From the NCBI RefSeq assembly GCF_003860215.1, contig NZ_RQYH01000022.1, forward strand, positions 1 through 37,347: a DNA stretch of 37,347 nt. Direction: 5' to 3'. The notes under the pieces are model-generated. The model did not search any database. It was not told the DNA's origin and worked only from the letters and a program-made list of their open reading frames with translations. This DNA is from Desulfovibrio sp. OH1186_COT-070 (GTDB lineage: Bacteria; Desulfobacterota; Desulfovibrionia; Desulfovibrionales; Desulfovibrionaceae). This document shows positions 7,616 to 15,787 of the stretch, piece after piece; the stretch's first letter is position 1; each line of letters starts with the position of its first letter. The position numbers and the translations under genes are program-made.

Positions 7616-8764
7616 TCATTCGTCCAGGCGGAGCCGGTTCAGGGTTCCGGCCCGCACGGCCAGAAGCTCGGCCACAATGGCCACAGCCGCTTGCGCCGGG
7701 GTCATGCTTTCCACGGCCAGGCCTGCGGGGCAGCGCACCGCAGCCAGTTCGGTGCGGGGGATTCCCCTGGCGTGGAGCGTGGCAAACATGTGCTCCCGCC
7801 GGTTCCGGCTGCCTGTCAGCCCGATATAGTGGGCATGGCTGGAAAGAATCTGCTCCAATATCCGGAGGTCATGACCATGGTCGCGGGAGCCATGGTTGCG
7901 GAGCATGACGAGCACAAAATGGCTGCGGCCTATGGCGCAGGCCCGCACCAGATCCGTGTAGCCGGGAAGGGTCAGGCAATTTCTGGCAAAGGGGAAGCGC
8001 GTGGCAGAGGCAAAGTCCGGCTCATGGTCCACCACATCCACCACAAATCCGCACTGTCGGGCCAGACGGCCCACTTCCACGGCCTCATCCCCTCCGCCAG
8101 CGAGCAGCAGCACGGGCGGGGCGCTCAGAGGTTCCAGATACACAGGGCGTTGGCCGCGCCGCACAAGGGCGGGGCGGTTTTTGCATTCTTCCAGAAGGCC
8201 GCGCACGGCTTCCGCATCAACCGCCAGTCCCTGCGGCGGGGTGTGCCCTGCGGGGGGGTACTCCAGGCAGAGACGCCGCAGGGGCGCTTGCCCGGCAGGC
8301 TCCACAGTCCACAGCCCGCGTTCGTTCCGGAGCTGGCAGCGTGCCGCCAGAGCAAAAAGTCCGGCCTGGGACGGTTCCAGAATTTCGCAGAAAACGTCCA
8401 TGCTGTCCACGGCAGACGGGCGGGAACTGTCCTGCGGGAGGCAGAGAATGCGTTGCGGGCAGCGGGATTCCAGGCAGCGCAGGGCAGCCTCCCGCAGAGT
8501 GTCTGCCCACGGGCTGTGGACAAGCGGCCCCGTGAATTCCCTGCCGGTATGCAGGGAGCGCGTCCCCGCATAGCCCGCCACAGCAGGCTCACTGCGGAGT
8601 ACGGTAAGCAGGGCGGCTGTTCCGCCTCCGGCCAGAAATCCGGCGAAAAATTCTTCGGTCAGGGCATCGTCGGGCGAAAGTCCGCCGGGCATGACGGTGT
8701 CGGCGGCAAGGCTCTCCAGCGGCAAAAGGCTGTGGTCGGGCGCCTGCCCGTCAGGCCTGGTCAT
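7616..8764 (-). CDS. XdhC/CoxI-family molybdoenzyme accessory protein
   Basis: A protein of about 382 residues. The C-terminal half is a clear XdhC Rossmann domain: PVLLLAGGGDEAVEVGRLARQ, then a beta-strand ending in DVVDHEPDF, and the family signature YIGLTGSRNRREHMF followed by PAGLAVESMTPAQAAVAIVAELLAVRAG. XdhC-type proteins load or sulfurate the molybdenum cofactor of xanthine dehydrogenase/CO dehydrogenase-type hydroxylases, or serve related selenium-dependent enzymes. No such hydroxylase gene is in the window. The start is inside the topA 3' end, where ATGATGA overlaps the last topA codons. The GGAGG lies 3 bases before the first ATG (8767) and 6 before the second (8764), so the second is preferred. 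The longer upstream frame is a shadow of topA. Confidence 0.8.
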   Translation of the reverse strand: MTRPDGQAPDHSLLPLESLAADTVMPGGLSPDDALTEEFFAGFLAGGGTAALLTVLRSEPAVAGYAGTRSLHTGREFTGPLVHSPWADTLREAALRCLESRCPQRILCLPQDSSRPSAVDSMDVFCEILEPSQAGLFALAARCQLRNERGLWTVEPAGQAPLRRLCLEYPPAGHTPPQGLAVDAEAVRGLLEECKNRPALVRRGQRPVYLEPLSAPPVLLLAGGGDEAVEVGRLARQCGFVVDVVDHEPDFASATRFPFARNCLTLPGYTDLVRACAIGRSHFVLVMLRNHGSRDHGHDLRILEQILSSHAHYIGLTGSRNRREHMFATLHARGIPRTELAAVRCPAGLAVESMTPAQAAVAIVAELLAVRAGTLNRLRLDE

Positions 8765-10997
8765 CATCGCCCTCCCGGACGTATCCGCAGCCCTTGACCG
8801 GGCAGAGCACGCGCACGCCGCGGCTTCCCTTTTTTTCCACCAGATAGGGTGAGGAGCAGCGGGGGCAGGGGCCGGGCACGGGTTTTTCCCACAGGGCAAA
8901 ATCGCACTGGGGATACTGGTCGCAGGAGTAGAAGATTTTTCCTCTTTTGGTGCTCTTTTCCACCAGCATGCCTTTTTCGCAGCGCGGGCAGGGCACGTTG
9001 GTGGAGAGGGGCGCGGCATATCTGCATTCGGGGTATCCGGTGCAGGCAATGAAGCTGCTGCCCGTGCGGGATTTTTTGATCACCGTGTCCTTGCCGCACT
9101 GGGGGCACTGCCCCACTTTTTCGTATTCCGGCTTTTGCGGCGCCACCGCTTCCAGGCGTCCGTCGTCGGTACGGACAAAATTGCTGGTGTAGCGGCATTC
9201 CGGGTAGGCGGAACAGGCCAGAAAGGCCCCTGCCTTGCCGAATTTCACAAACAGGGGTTTTCCGCACTGGGGGCAGGGCAGGTCGGTGGAAAGCCCGCCC
9301 TTGACGCTTTGCATGTTTTTGGCCGCAGCCGCCAGCGTGGGATTGAAGTCGTCGGCAAAACGGCGCAGCAACTGTACCCACGCCTCCTTGCCGTCAGCCA
9401 CCTGATCCAGTTTTTCCTCCATCTGGGCCGTAAAGCCCACGTCCATGAGTCGGGCAAAGTGCTCCAGCAACTGGCGGCAGACCACCCGTCCGAGGTCTGT
9501 GGGCACAAAGTGCCGGTCGGCCAACTGCACATATTCCCGATCCTGAAGGGTGGAAATGATGGAGGCGTATGTGGAGGGGCGGCCGATGCCCAGTTCTTCC
9601 AGTTCGCGCACAAGGCTGGCTTCGCTGTAGCGGGCCGGAGGCTGGGTGAATTTTTGCTCCTTGTCCAGCTTGTCCAGGGTGAGCGTCTGTCCGGCGGTCA
9701 GGGGCGGCAGTTGGGAACCGGTTTCTTCCTTGCCGCGGGGCATGACTGCCAGAAAACCGGGAAAAAGCAGCCTTTCGCCCTTGGCGCGCCAGAGAGTGTG
9801 GGCACAGGCAATGGCGGCCGTGGTGTCGTGAAAGCGCGCTCCGGCCATCTGCGAGGCCACAAAGCGCGACCAGATGAGCCGGTACAGGCTGTACTGATCC
9901 GGCGGCAGAAAAGGCTGTACGTCCTCAGGGGTGAGGCTCACGTCCACAGGGCGGATGGCTTCGTGGGCGTCCTGGGTTCCGGCCCTGGCCTTGTGGGTGC
10001 GGCTCTTCCGGGGCAGATACTCCTTGCCGAAGCGGGCGGCAATGAAGTCCCTGGCGGCATCGCGGGCCTCATCGGCAATGCGCGTGGAATCGGTGCGCAT
10101 GTAGGTAATGAGGGCTGTCAGCCCCTTGTCGCCCAGTTCCACGCCCTCGTACAGGCGCTGGGCCAGATTCATGGTGCGCTTGGCCGAATAGGAGAGGCGC
10201 TGGTTGGCGGCCTGTTGCAGCGTGGAGGTGATGAAGGGCGGCTGCGGAGCCCGCTCGCGCTCCTTTTCTTCCACACTCTCCACCACAAAGGCTTGCCCCG
10301 CAAGTTCTTTTTCCAGAACGTCAGCCTGCTCCGCAGTGGCGATGGCGGCTTTTTTGCCGCGTATCTTGAGCAGATCCGCCGTGAAGGGCGGAGGGGCGGC
10401 GGAAGAAAGCAGGGCCTTGAACAGCCAGTATTCCTGGGGCTGAAAAACTTCGCGGGCTTCCTCGCGTTCCACAATGAGGCGCAGGGCCACAGACTGCACC
10501 CGCCCGGCCGAGATGCCGCGCTTCACGGTTTTCCAGAGCAGGGGAGAAATCTTGTAGCCCACCAGCCTGTCCAGAATCCGGCGGGCCTGCTGGGCGTCAA
10601 AAAGATGGGCATTGAGCTCGCGGGGGTTGGCCAGAGCCTCCCGCACGGCTCTGGCCGTGATTTCATTGAACTGGATGCGCTTGATGTCCCTGGCTTTGTC
10701 GCGCACCAGTTCCGCCACATGCCAGGCAATGGCCTCTCCCTCGCGGTCCGGGTCCGGGGCAAGATAGACCGTGTCAGCCTTGGCCGCTGCGGCGCGCAGT
10801 TCGCTGACCACCTTCTTCTTGCTGTCCATGACCTCGTAATGCGGCGCAAAATCGTTGTTTTCGTCCACGCCGAGAGTATTGGAGGGCAGGTCGCGCACAT
10901 GGCCCACGCTGGCCTGCACCATATACTGCGGCCCCAGAAATTTTTTGATGGTTTTTACCTTGGCGGGTGATTCCACAATGATCAGTTGTTTGCCCAT
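8751..10997 (-). CDS. topA: DNA topoisomerase I
   Basis: A 748-residue type IA topoisomerase that relaxes negative supercoils by single-strand passage. The TOPRIM domain opens the protein (KQLIIVESPAKVKTIKKFLG), with acidic residues in PDPDREGEA at Asp82, Asp84 and Glu87. The catalytic Tyr is residue 299 in ITYMRTDSTRI. The C-terminus carries four zinc-ribbon modules (CPQCGKPLF, CPQCGKDTV, CPRCEKGML, CPRCSSPYL), the last with a CPVKGCGY second half. ATG at 10997 is chosen over the upstream ATG at 11084 because the family begins MGKxLxIVESPAK and GAGGA lies just before it. The 3' end overlaps the XdhC-family gene. Confidence 0.97.
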   Translation of the reverse strand: MGKQLIIVESPAKVKTIKKFLGPQYMVQASVGHVRDLPSNTLGVDENNDFAPHYEVMDSKKKVVSELRAAAAKADTVYLAPDPDREGEAIAWHVAELVRDKARDIKRIQFNEITARAVREALANPRELNAHLFDAQQARRILDRLVGYKISPLLWKTVKRGISAGRVQSVALRLIVEREEAREVFQPQEYWLFKALLSSAAPPPFTADLLKIRGKKAAIATAEQADVLEKELAGQAFVVESVEEKERERAPQPPFITSTLQQAANQRLSYSAKRTMNLAQRLYEGVELGDKGLTALITYMRTDSTRIADEARDAARDFIAARFGKEYLPRKSRTHKARAGTQDAHEAIRPVDVSLTPEDVQPFLPPDQYSLYRLIWSRFVASQMAGARFHDTTAAIACAHTLWRAKGERLLFPGFLAVMPRGKEETGSQLPPLTAGQTLTLDKLDKEQKFTQPPARYSEASLVRELEELGIGRPSTYASIISTLQDREYVQLADRHFVPTDLGRVVCRQLLEHFARLMDVGFTAQMEEKLDQVADGKEAWVQLLRRFADDFNPTLAAAAKNMQSVKGGLSTDLPCPQCGKPLFVKFGKAGAFLACSAYPECRYTSNFVRTDDGRLEAVAPQKPEYEKVGQCPQCGKDTVIKKSRTGSSFIACTGYPECRYAAPLSTNVPCPRCEKGMLVEKSTKRGKIFYSCDQYPQCDFALWEKPVPGPCPRCSSPYLVEKKGSRGVRVLCPVKGCGYVREGDDDQA

Positions 10998-11119
10998 GGG
11001 GTCCTCACGGCTGTGCTGCGGGGTCACGGCGGCATGCGCCCTTGCCGCGTAGAGGCAAGATACGAGAAAACATGGCGGCGTCAAGTCCGGAAATCTGTGG
11101 CGGGCGGGCTTTTGTCCCG

Positions 11120-11160
11120 CTGTCCGGCTTCTGGACAGAACTGCGCATCTGGGCTATGGA
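11120..11160 (+). promoter_or_regulatory. Candidate sigma-70 promoter with overlapping inverted repeat, TraT-like gene
   Basis: TGGACA (11132-11137) and TATGGA (11155-11160) are spaced by 17 bases, placing a start site roughly 17 bases before the ATG at 11184. An exact inverted repeat CTGTCC (11120-11125) and GGACAG (11133-11138) overlaps the -35 element and could be an operator. The -10 match is only partial, so this is tentative. Confidence 0.3.
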
Positions 11161-11183
11161 AGCCAAAGATGTGGAGGTGTCTC

Positions 11184-11846
11184 ATGCTCCGAGCGCGGCG
11201 TTTTTTGCGGGTTTTTGGAATATGTCTGCTGTGTGCGGCATGCGTTCCCAACGGGGGCTGCACGTCCCGGCAGATGCCGCCGGACCACGGCACTGCTGCG
11301 CGCCCGCCTGTCATTCAGGCGAGCCGCGGGCAGAGCGTCCATGTGTCGGTCAGGGGAGGGGAGCCTGCCCTGAACGAGGATCTGGCGTCCATGATCACGG
11401 CCTATCTTCAGAGCGAGCGGGAGCTTGTGCCTGCGGAAGATGCCCGGAGGGCGGACGTGCTGGTGCGTGTCCGCATTGAGGATGTTCAGCCCACGGGCAG
11501 GCGCGACATACCGGTGCGCGGCGGGCAGATGCTGGGCACAACGGCGGCGGGCGCCACGCTGGGCGCTCTGTTGGGCGGAGCCGTTGGCGGTTACTCCGGC
11601 GTGGGCTGGGGAGCCGGAGGCGGCGCGCTGCTGGGGGTGGGGGTTGCCCTGCTGGATTCTCCCGGTCAGAACATGGTCTGGAGCATGAAGGCCCGCGTGG
11701 GCATGGGCCGCTCTGGCCGCGAACCGGCCGAGGCGGATATGGTCCCTGTTACCGTCAGCGCCGGAGCGGCAGGCGGGCGGCAGGAGGCGCTGCCCGCCCT
11801 GGAAGACAGGCTGAGTCGCGTGATTCTTGAGGCTGTTCAGCCCTGA
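11184..11846 (+). CDS. TraT-like outer membrane lipoprotein, copy 1
   Basis: A 220-residue exported protein. The N-terminus has basic residues, a hydrophobic core and CLLCAAC; Cys20 is the likely lipidation site, although the residue at -3 is Cys rather than Leu. The middle is a glycine-zipper segment (about residues 115-155) able to insert in or associate with membrane. The end (ALEDRLSRVILEAV) matches the VLEDQLAxSI type ending of TraT complement-resistance/surface-exclusion lipoproteins, and NMVWSMKARVG parallels the NYTMITDVQI segment. TraT blocks mating-pair contact and complement in enterobacteria; the chromosomal role here is unknown. The ATG at 11184 follows GGAGG by six bases. Divergent from topA; the neighbouring gene at 11981 is a second TraT relative. 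Confidence 0.6.
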   Translation: MLRARRFLRVFGICLLCAACVPNGGCTSRQMPPDHGTAARPPVIQASRGQSVHVSVRGGEPALNEDLASMITAYLQSERELVPAEDARRADVLVRVRIEDVQPTGRRDIPVRGGQMLGTTAAGATLGALLGGAVGGYSGVGWGAGGGALLGVGVALLDSPGQNMVWSMKARVGMGRSGREPAEADMVPVTVSAGAAGGRQEALPALEDRLSRVILEAVQP

Positions 11847-11980
11847 CAGGGGGGCCGCGTGTTCTGCCGGGAACAGAGCGGCCGGGATCACAGCGGCATG
11901 GAGTATGCATAAGGGCAAGTTCTGACGGCATCTGCCGGAGGCAGGGCCTATGTTCTGGCCCTGACCGAAAAGGAGTCCCC

Positions 11981-12619
11981 ATGTTGCTTGCGCGTCTTTT
12001 TTTTGCGGTAGTGTGTCTGAGCCTGGTTACGCAGACTGCCTGCGTGCGTCGGCATGCCGATACCCCTGTGGATCTGGAAGTGCTGCGCCACGGCGGCCTG
12101 GAAGACGGAGGGGATGCCATTTCTCCCATTGTCTACGTCAATGTACGTGACAGAACCAACCGCCTTTTCGGGCTGCGCAGCCGGACAGAGCAGCTTTTGC
12201 AGCAGGCAGGCTACAGCGTGGCGGCCAATCCCAGCGAGGCCGGACATATTCTGCACATTTCCGTCCTTGGCGCGGGAAAAAGCGCCAGGGAAGACGCGCG
12301 CGCCCTGGTGGATGCCGGATACGGCGCTGCGGCGCATTTTTCCGGGCAGGGCGGCTCCGCGTTGGCGGCGGACGTGCTGCTGGTGCAGAGGAACATACCG
12401 CAGGCGCGCAGGCCCAGTCGCCAGAAACTGAAAAATATCTCCCACCGCAATGCCGTGGACAACAGCCAGATGCGCATCGCCCTGTTTACCCGCCGGGAGA
12501 TGTTTTTTGACGCGGGCCTGCCGTCGGCGGTTGTCGACTTTCTGGCGCGGGAACTGGCCACGGCCATGCCGCGTGCCGGAGGCGGGGAAGCGCCAGCCTC
12601 TCCCACAGAAAATCCCTGA
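11981..12619 (+). CDS. TraT-like outer membrane lipoprotein, copy 2
   Basis: A 212-residue exported protein with signal peptide ending VTQTAC; Cys21 is the probable lipidated residue though the lipobox is imperfect. The body follows the TraT pattern more closely than its neighbour: SPIVYVNVRDRTNRLFG, then LLQQAGYSVAANPSEAGHILHISVLGAGK, then a GYGAAAHFSGQGGSALAADV glycine-rich stretch, and a C-terminal LARELATAM helix. AAAGGAG lies a normal distance before ATG. It is separated from copy 1 by 134 bases with no terminator seen, so they may be one unit, and is closed by the strong terminator at 12645-12674. Sequence identity with copy 1 is low, so these are old paralogues rather than a recent duplication. 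Confidence 0.65.
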   Translation: MLLARLFFAVVCLSLVTQTACVRRHADTPVDLEVLRHGGLEDGGDAISPIVYVNVRDRTNRLFGLRSRTEQLLQQAGYSVAANPSEAGHILHISVLGAGKSAREDARALVDAGYGAAAHFSGQGGSALAADVLLVQRNIPQARRPSRQKLKNISHRNAVDNSQMRIALFTRREMFFDAGLPSAVVDFLARELATAMPRAGGGEAPASPTENP

Positions 12620-12644
12620 GCACATCTCTTCTCGTTACGGGACA

Positions 12645-12674
12645 GGCACGGCAGCATGCTGCCGTGCCTTTTTT
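12645..12674 (+). terminator. Intrinsic terminator after the TraT-like pair
   Basis: A palindromic stem of at least 10 bp (GGCACGGCAG with CTGCCGTGCC around CATG) followed by six T, 26 bases after the stop codon of the second TraT-like gene. Confidence 0.92.
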
Positions 12675-12737
12675 CGCAGCGGCGTTTTTCTGACGCCGGG
12701 CTGACGAAGCAGCACAGCGTATTTTTTGGAGATTTTT

Positions 12738-12753
12738 TGGCATCGTATTTGCT
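12738..12753 (+). promoter_or_regulatory. Sigma-54 promoter upstream of predicted peptidoglycan hydrolase
   Basis: TGGCATCGTATTTGCT matches the -24/-12 consensus TGGCAYRNNNNTTGCW: GG at 12739-12740, GC at 12751-12752, exactly ten bases between. It lies about 95 bases before the ATG at 12849 and after the terminator of the preceding unit. Sigma-54 control is typical of flagellar genes, and three similar sites occur in this window next to flagellar genes. Confidence 0.75.
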
Positions 12754-12848
12754 ATATACGCAGCATGCGCGGATGCGTTTTTCGCCTCTGATCCGTTGCG
12801 GCGGCATATGCGCCGGGCGCGTCCGCACGGTATGCCCCAGGAGGACAT

Positions 12849-13997
12849 ATGGCTTTTTCTCCTTTCATGATCCGACCCCCAACGGAAACGCCGCAGGCTG
12901 CGGATACGGCCCGGCGTCGCTCCCCTTCTCCCGTGGCCGGAGGCAGCGCGTCTTTTGCCGCTGTCATGAGCGGGCAGGAAAAATCTGTGGAATCCGGAGC
13001 CGGAACGGGCGGAGCAACGGCGCCTCCTCTTTTTGCCGAAGAGTCGCGCGGTTTTCTGCTGGCAGGGCGCGCGCCCAGCGATTTTCTGCGCATGCAGACT
13101 TTCCGCAAGGCCCAGTCTGACCTGCACGGGACGCAGGCGCTGGAAGACCTCTCCCGCGCTCCTGCCGGCAATGCCTCCACCCTGGATCTGGCCCGCAACA
13201 TGGGATCGGCCCGCCGCCTGCGCTCCGTGAGCAAGGCGCTGGATGCCCGCTTCGGCAGCCTGGGACTGGGAGATTTTGTGCACGCCCGCAACAGCGCAAA
13301 GCGCGCTGCCCCGGAGCCGGAACCGGCAGGAAAGAAGAAAGTTGCCGAACCGGTTCATGACGGCAATGTGGGCATTTTGTCCGCGCGCTTTGAGTCGGGC
13401 AGGGACGGCATTGCCGCTGTGGGCTATGACCGCCACGGCGGAACTTCGTACGGCAAGTACCAGGTGTCGTCCAGAGCCGGAAGCCTGGGAGAATTTCTGG
13501 ATTTTCTGGACAAGGCGGCACCGGATATCTCGCGGCGGCTGCGCGCTGCCGGGCCGGGCAATACCGGCAGTTCCAGGGGTGGCATGCCGGACGCCTGGCG
13601 CGCCATAGCCAAGGAACAGCCGCAGCGTTTTGAAGAATTGCAGGAAACCTTCGTCAGAAAGAGCCACTACCTGCCTGCGCTGAACGGGATCACCAAAAAC
13701 ACGGGGCTTGAGGCCGCCAACCTGTCTCCGGCCATGCGGGAAGTGATCTGGAGCACGGCGGTGCAGCACGGGCCCACAGGAGCCATGCGCATTTTTGCCC
13801 GCGCCGACAAGATGAGCGGCAGCCCTGAGGATCCTTCGTACGAACGCAATCTCATCAACCATGTCTACCAGATCCGGGTGGGGCAGTTCGGCTCGTCCAC
13901 CAGCAGCGTCCAGGCTGCGGTGGCCAACCGCTTCAAACAGGAAAAGGCTCTTGCCCTGAACATGCTGGACGGCGGCAAGAATTCTTCCCTCGCCTAG
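12849..13997 (+). CDS. Predicted peptidoglycan hydrolase (lysozyme-like), probably flagellum-linked
   Basis: A 382-residue protein with no Sec signal peptide. Residues 1-170 are low-complexity, rich in Pro, Ala, Ser and Arg, probably disordered. Residues 172-380 form a lysozyme-like domain: ILSARFESGRDGIAAVGYD with candidate catalytic Glu182, GTSYGKYQV (199-206), and the helix motif VIWSTAVQHGPTGAMRIF. This GKYQ/WSTAVQHGP pattern is what I associate with muralytic domains in phage-tail or VgrG-type effectors and related bacterial proteins. Lack of a signal peptide together with a sigma-54 promoter suggests export through the flagellar apparatus, as with FlgJ, to open the cell wall for the rod; this is inference. 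GGAGG precedes ATG. The GT9 gene follows 63 bases later. Confidence 0.6.
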   Translation: MAFSPFMIRPPTETPQAADTARRRSPSPVAGGSASFAAVMSGQEKSVESGAGTGGATAPPLFAEESRGFLLAGRAPSDFLRMQTFRKAQSDLHGTQALEDLSRAPAGNASTLDLARNMGSARRLRSVSKALDARFGSLGLGDFVHARNSAKRAAPEPEPAGKKKVAEPVHDGNVGILSARFESGRDGIAAVGYDRHGGTSYGKYQVSSRAGSLGEFLDFLDKAAPDISRRLRAAGPGNTGSSRGGMPDAWRAIAKEQPQRFEELQETFVRKSHYLPALNGITKNTGLEAANLSPAMREVIWSTAVQHGPTGAMRIFARADKMSGSPEDPSYERNLINHVYQIRVGQFGSSTSSVQAAVANRFKQEKALALNMLDGGKNSSLA

Positions 13998-14060
13998 CGC
14001 GGGACAACAGGAACTCCCCCGCCGGACAGGCAATGGCCGCCCGCCGGACAGACTGCTGCC

Positions 14061-15680
14061 ATGACGGACACTGTGCGCACGGAAAAGGGCACTGCCCTCG
14101 TGATCAACCTGACGCGCTTTGGGGATCTTCTGCAAAGTCAGCCCCTTTTTCATGACCTGCATGCCGAAGGCTACAGGGTGCACCTTCTCTGTCTGGATGT
14201 TTTTTCTTCGGCCCTGCCCCTGCTGCGCCGTGTGGAGCGAGCCTGGATTCTGCCCGGAGCGCGCCTGATGGCGGAAACGGAGCGGAACTGGCGCGTGGCC
14301 GCGGCCCGCCTGCTGCATTTTGCGCGCACGTTGCGCAACGGAGCCAGGCCCGCCTGCGTGGTCAATCTGACCACAACCCTGCCCGCCCGCCTGCTGACGC
14401 GCATGGTGGCTGGCGAAAACACCCCTGTTCGCGGATTCAGCCTCGAGGCCGAAGGCTTTGGCCGCAACAGCGGCGTATGGGCCTCTTTTCTCAACGGCAC
14501 AACGGCCAGCAGGCAGAGTGCTCCCTTCAACCTTGTGGACATGTTCCGCATGGTGGGCAGCCCTGCCCGTGCGGCAACAGAGGTGATGCTGGCATCTCCT
14601 CCGCCGCAGACCCATGAGGAAGCCGGAAGGCTGCTGGCCGCAGCGCCTCGCGGAACTGCGGGTTTTGTTGCCCTGCAACTGGGCGCCAGCGAGGAGAGGC
14701 GGCAATGGCCCGCGCGTTTTTTTGCCGCTGTGGGCGACCGCCTCTGGCGGGAGCAGAAGCTGTTCCCCGTCCTCCTCGGCACAGAGGCCGAAGCACCTCT
14801 GGCCCGTGCCTACGCGGCAGCCGCCGGGCAGCCGTTTCTTGATGCTGTGGGCAAAACGGATATCGGCCTTCTGGCCGCCCTGCTCACCCGCGTCCGCCTG
14901 TTGATCACCAACGATACCGGAACCATGCATCTGGCCGCGGGCCTGGGCGTTCCCAGCCTGGCGCTTTTTCTTGCTTCGGCGCAGCCGTGGGATACCGGGC
15001 CCTACCTGCCGGGATGTTGCTGCCTGGAGCCGGACATGGAGTGCCACCCCTGTCCGTACGGCCGCGCCTGCTCTGACAACCTGGCCTGTCTTGAGCGCAT
15101 CAGCCCGCAGAGCGTGGGCGATCTTGCGCTGGCCTGGCTTGGCTCCGGCCGCTGGGAGAACGCGCCTCTGGCGGCCATCGGGCAGGAGGCGCGTGTCTGG
15201 CTGACAACGCGGAACGACGAAGGCTTTGCGGCCGTGCGCTGCCTTACGGCGCACAAGAATGCCGACCGCACCTTGTGGCTGGAACAGCAGAGATTTTTTT
15301 GGCGTCAGATTCTTGACGGAATGGAGTCCCCTGCGGGGGCACGCGGCGCGGAAGAGGGGAGCGTCTTTGCGGGAAAAAACTGCGGCCAGGACTTTGCGCG
15401 CAGCGTGGCCCCGGTTCTGGATCAGGCGGTGCAGATTCTTGAGCAGATGGAAGAACAGGGGCGCCTGCTGGGCAGAAATTCCCGCATCGGGCAGCTTTTT
15501 CTGCGCAACTGCGAACGCTTGCAGCATGTGCTTGACGCCTGCCCGCCGCTACGCTCCCTGGGCGGATTCTGGCGTGAGCTGGGGCAGGGGCGGGGAGATG
15601 CCCTGCATGAGGTGCTGCGCCTTGTCCGGCATCTTGCCGGGCATCTGAGGCAATGGAGCGCGGTGCTGCGCCGGACGTAG
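14061..15680 (+). CDS. Glycosyltransferase family 9 (heptosyltransferase-like) with C-terminal extension
   Basis: A 539-residue protein. The first about 370 residues are a GT-B fold of family 9: N-terminal ALVINLTRFGDLLQSQPLF (acceptor-side motif of ADP-heptose transferases), FVALQLGASEERRQWP at the start of the donor domain, and LLITNDTGTMHLAAGLGVPSLALF near residue 283 for nucleotide-sugar binding. A Cys-rich segment (CHPCPYGRACSDNLACL) follows, as in many LPS heptosyltransferases. The remaining about 150 residues are helical, rich in Arg, Glu and Leu, and beyond the usual length of the family; they have no motif I recognise. The gene lies between a sigma-54-driven hydrolase and flagellar chaperone-like genes, so a motility-linked role (for example glycosylation) is possible, but LPS core synthesis is equally likely. 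Confidence 0.8.
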   Translation: MTDTVRTEKGTALVINLTRFGDLLQSQPLFHDLHAEGYRVHLLCLDVFSSALPLLRRVERAWILPGARLMAETERNWRVAAARLLHFARTLRNGARPACVVNLTTTLPARLLTRMVAGENTPVRGFSLEAEGFGRNSGVWASFLNGTTASRQSAPFNLVDMFRMVGSPARAATEVMLASPPPQTHEEAGRLLAAAPRGTAGFVALQLGASEERRQWPARFFAAVGDRLWREQKLFPVLLGTEAEAPLARAYAAAAGQPFLDAVGKTDIGLLAALLTRVRLLITNDTGTMHLAAGLGVPSLALFLASAQPWDTGPYLPGCCCLEPDMECHPCPYGRACSDNLACLERISPQSVGDLALAWLGSGRWENAPLAAIGQEARVWLTTRNDEGFAAVRCLTAHKNADRTLWLEQQRFFWRQILDGMESPAGARGAEEGSVFAGKNCGQDFARSVAPVLDQAVQILEQMEEQGRLLGRNSRIGQLFLRNCERLQHVLDACPPLRSLGGFWRELGQGRGDALHEVLRLVRHLAGHLRQWSAVLRRT

Positions 15681-15719
15681 CCGCTGCTTGCGGGCGCGCG
15701 GCATGCAAAAATGCGTTTG

Positions 15720-15735
15720 TGGCATGCTAATTGCT
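15720..15735 (+). promoter_or_regulatory. Sigma-54 promoter upstream of the 201-residue protein gene
   Basis: TGGCATGCTAATTGCT is a full match to TGGCAYRNNNNTTGCW, with GG at 15721-15722 and GC at 15733-15734 ten bases apart. Expected start site is near 15746, leaving a leader of about 40 bases before the ATG at 15788. Confidence 0.85.
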
Positions 15736-15787
15736 TGTGAAGCGGGTACGTCAGAAAAATCTTCCCCACAGGGGAGCAGGAGGCCAT

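Noticed and set aside
8768-9049. N-terminal extension of the XdhC-family gene
   Set aside because: It lies inside topA zinc-ribbon sequence and reads as low-complexity; GGAGG and ATGATG at 8764-8767 give a better start.
12486-15527. 1013-codon open frame on the minus strand opposite the hydrolase and GT9 genes
   Set aside because: It spans several plus-strand genes, a terminator and a promoter and has no recognisable domain; a product of GC-rich codon use.
15681-15719. GCATGC repeats before the second sigma-54 promoter as terminator
   Set aside because: The stems are short and the intervening sequence too long; no T-run follows.
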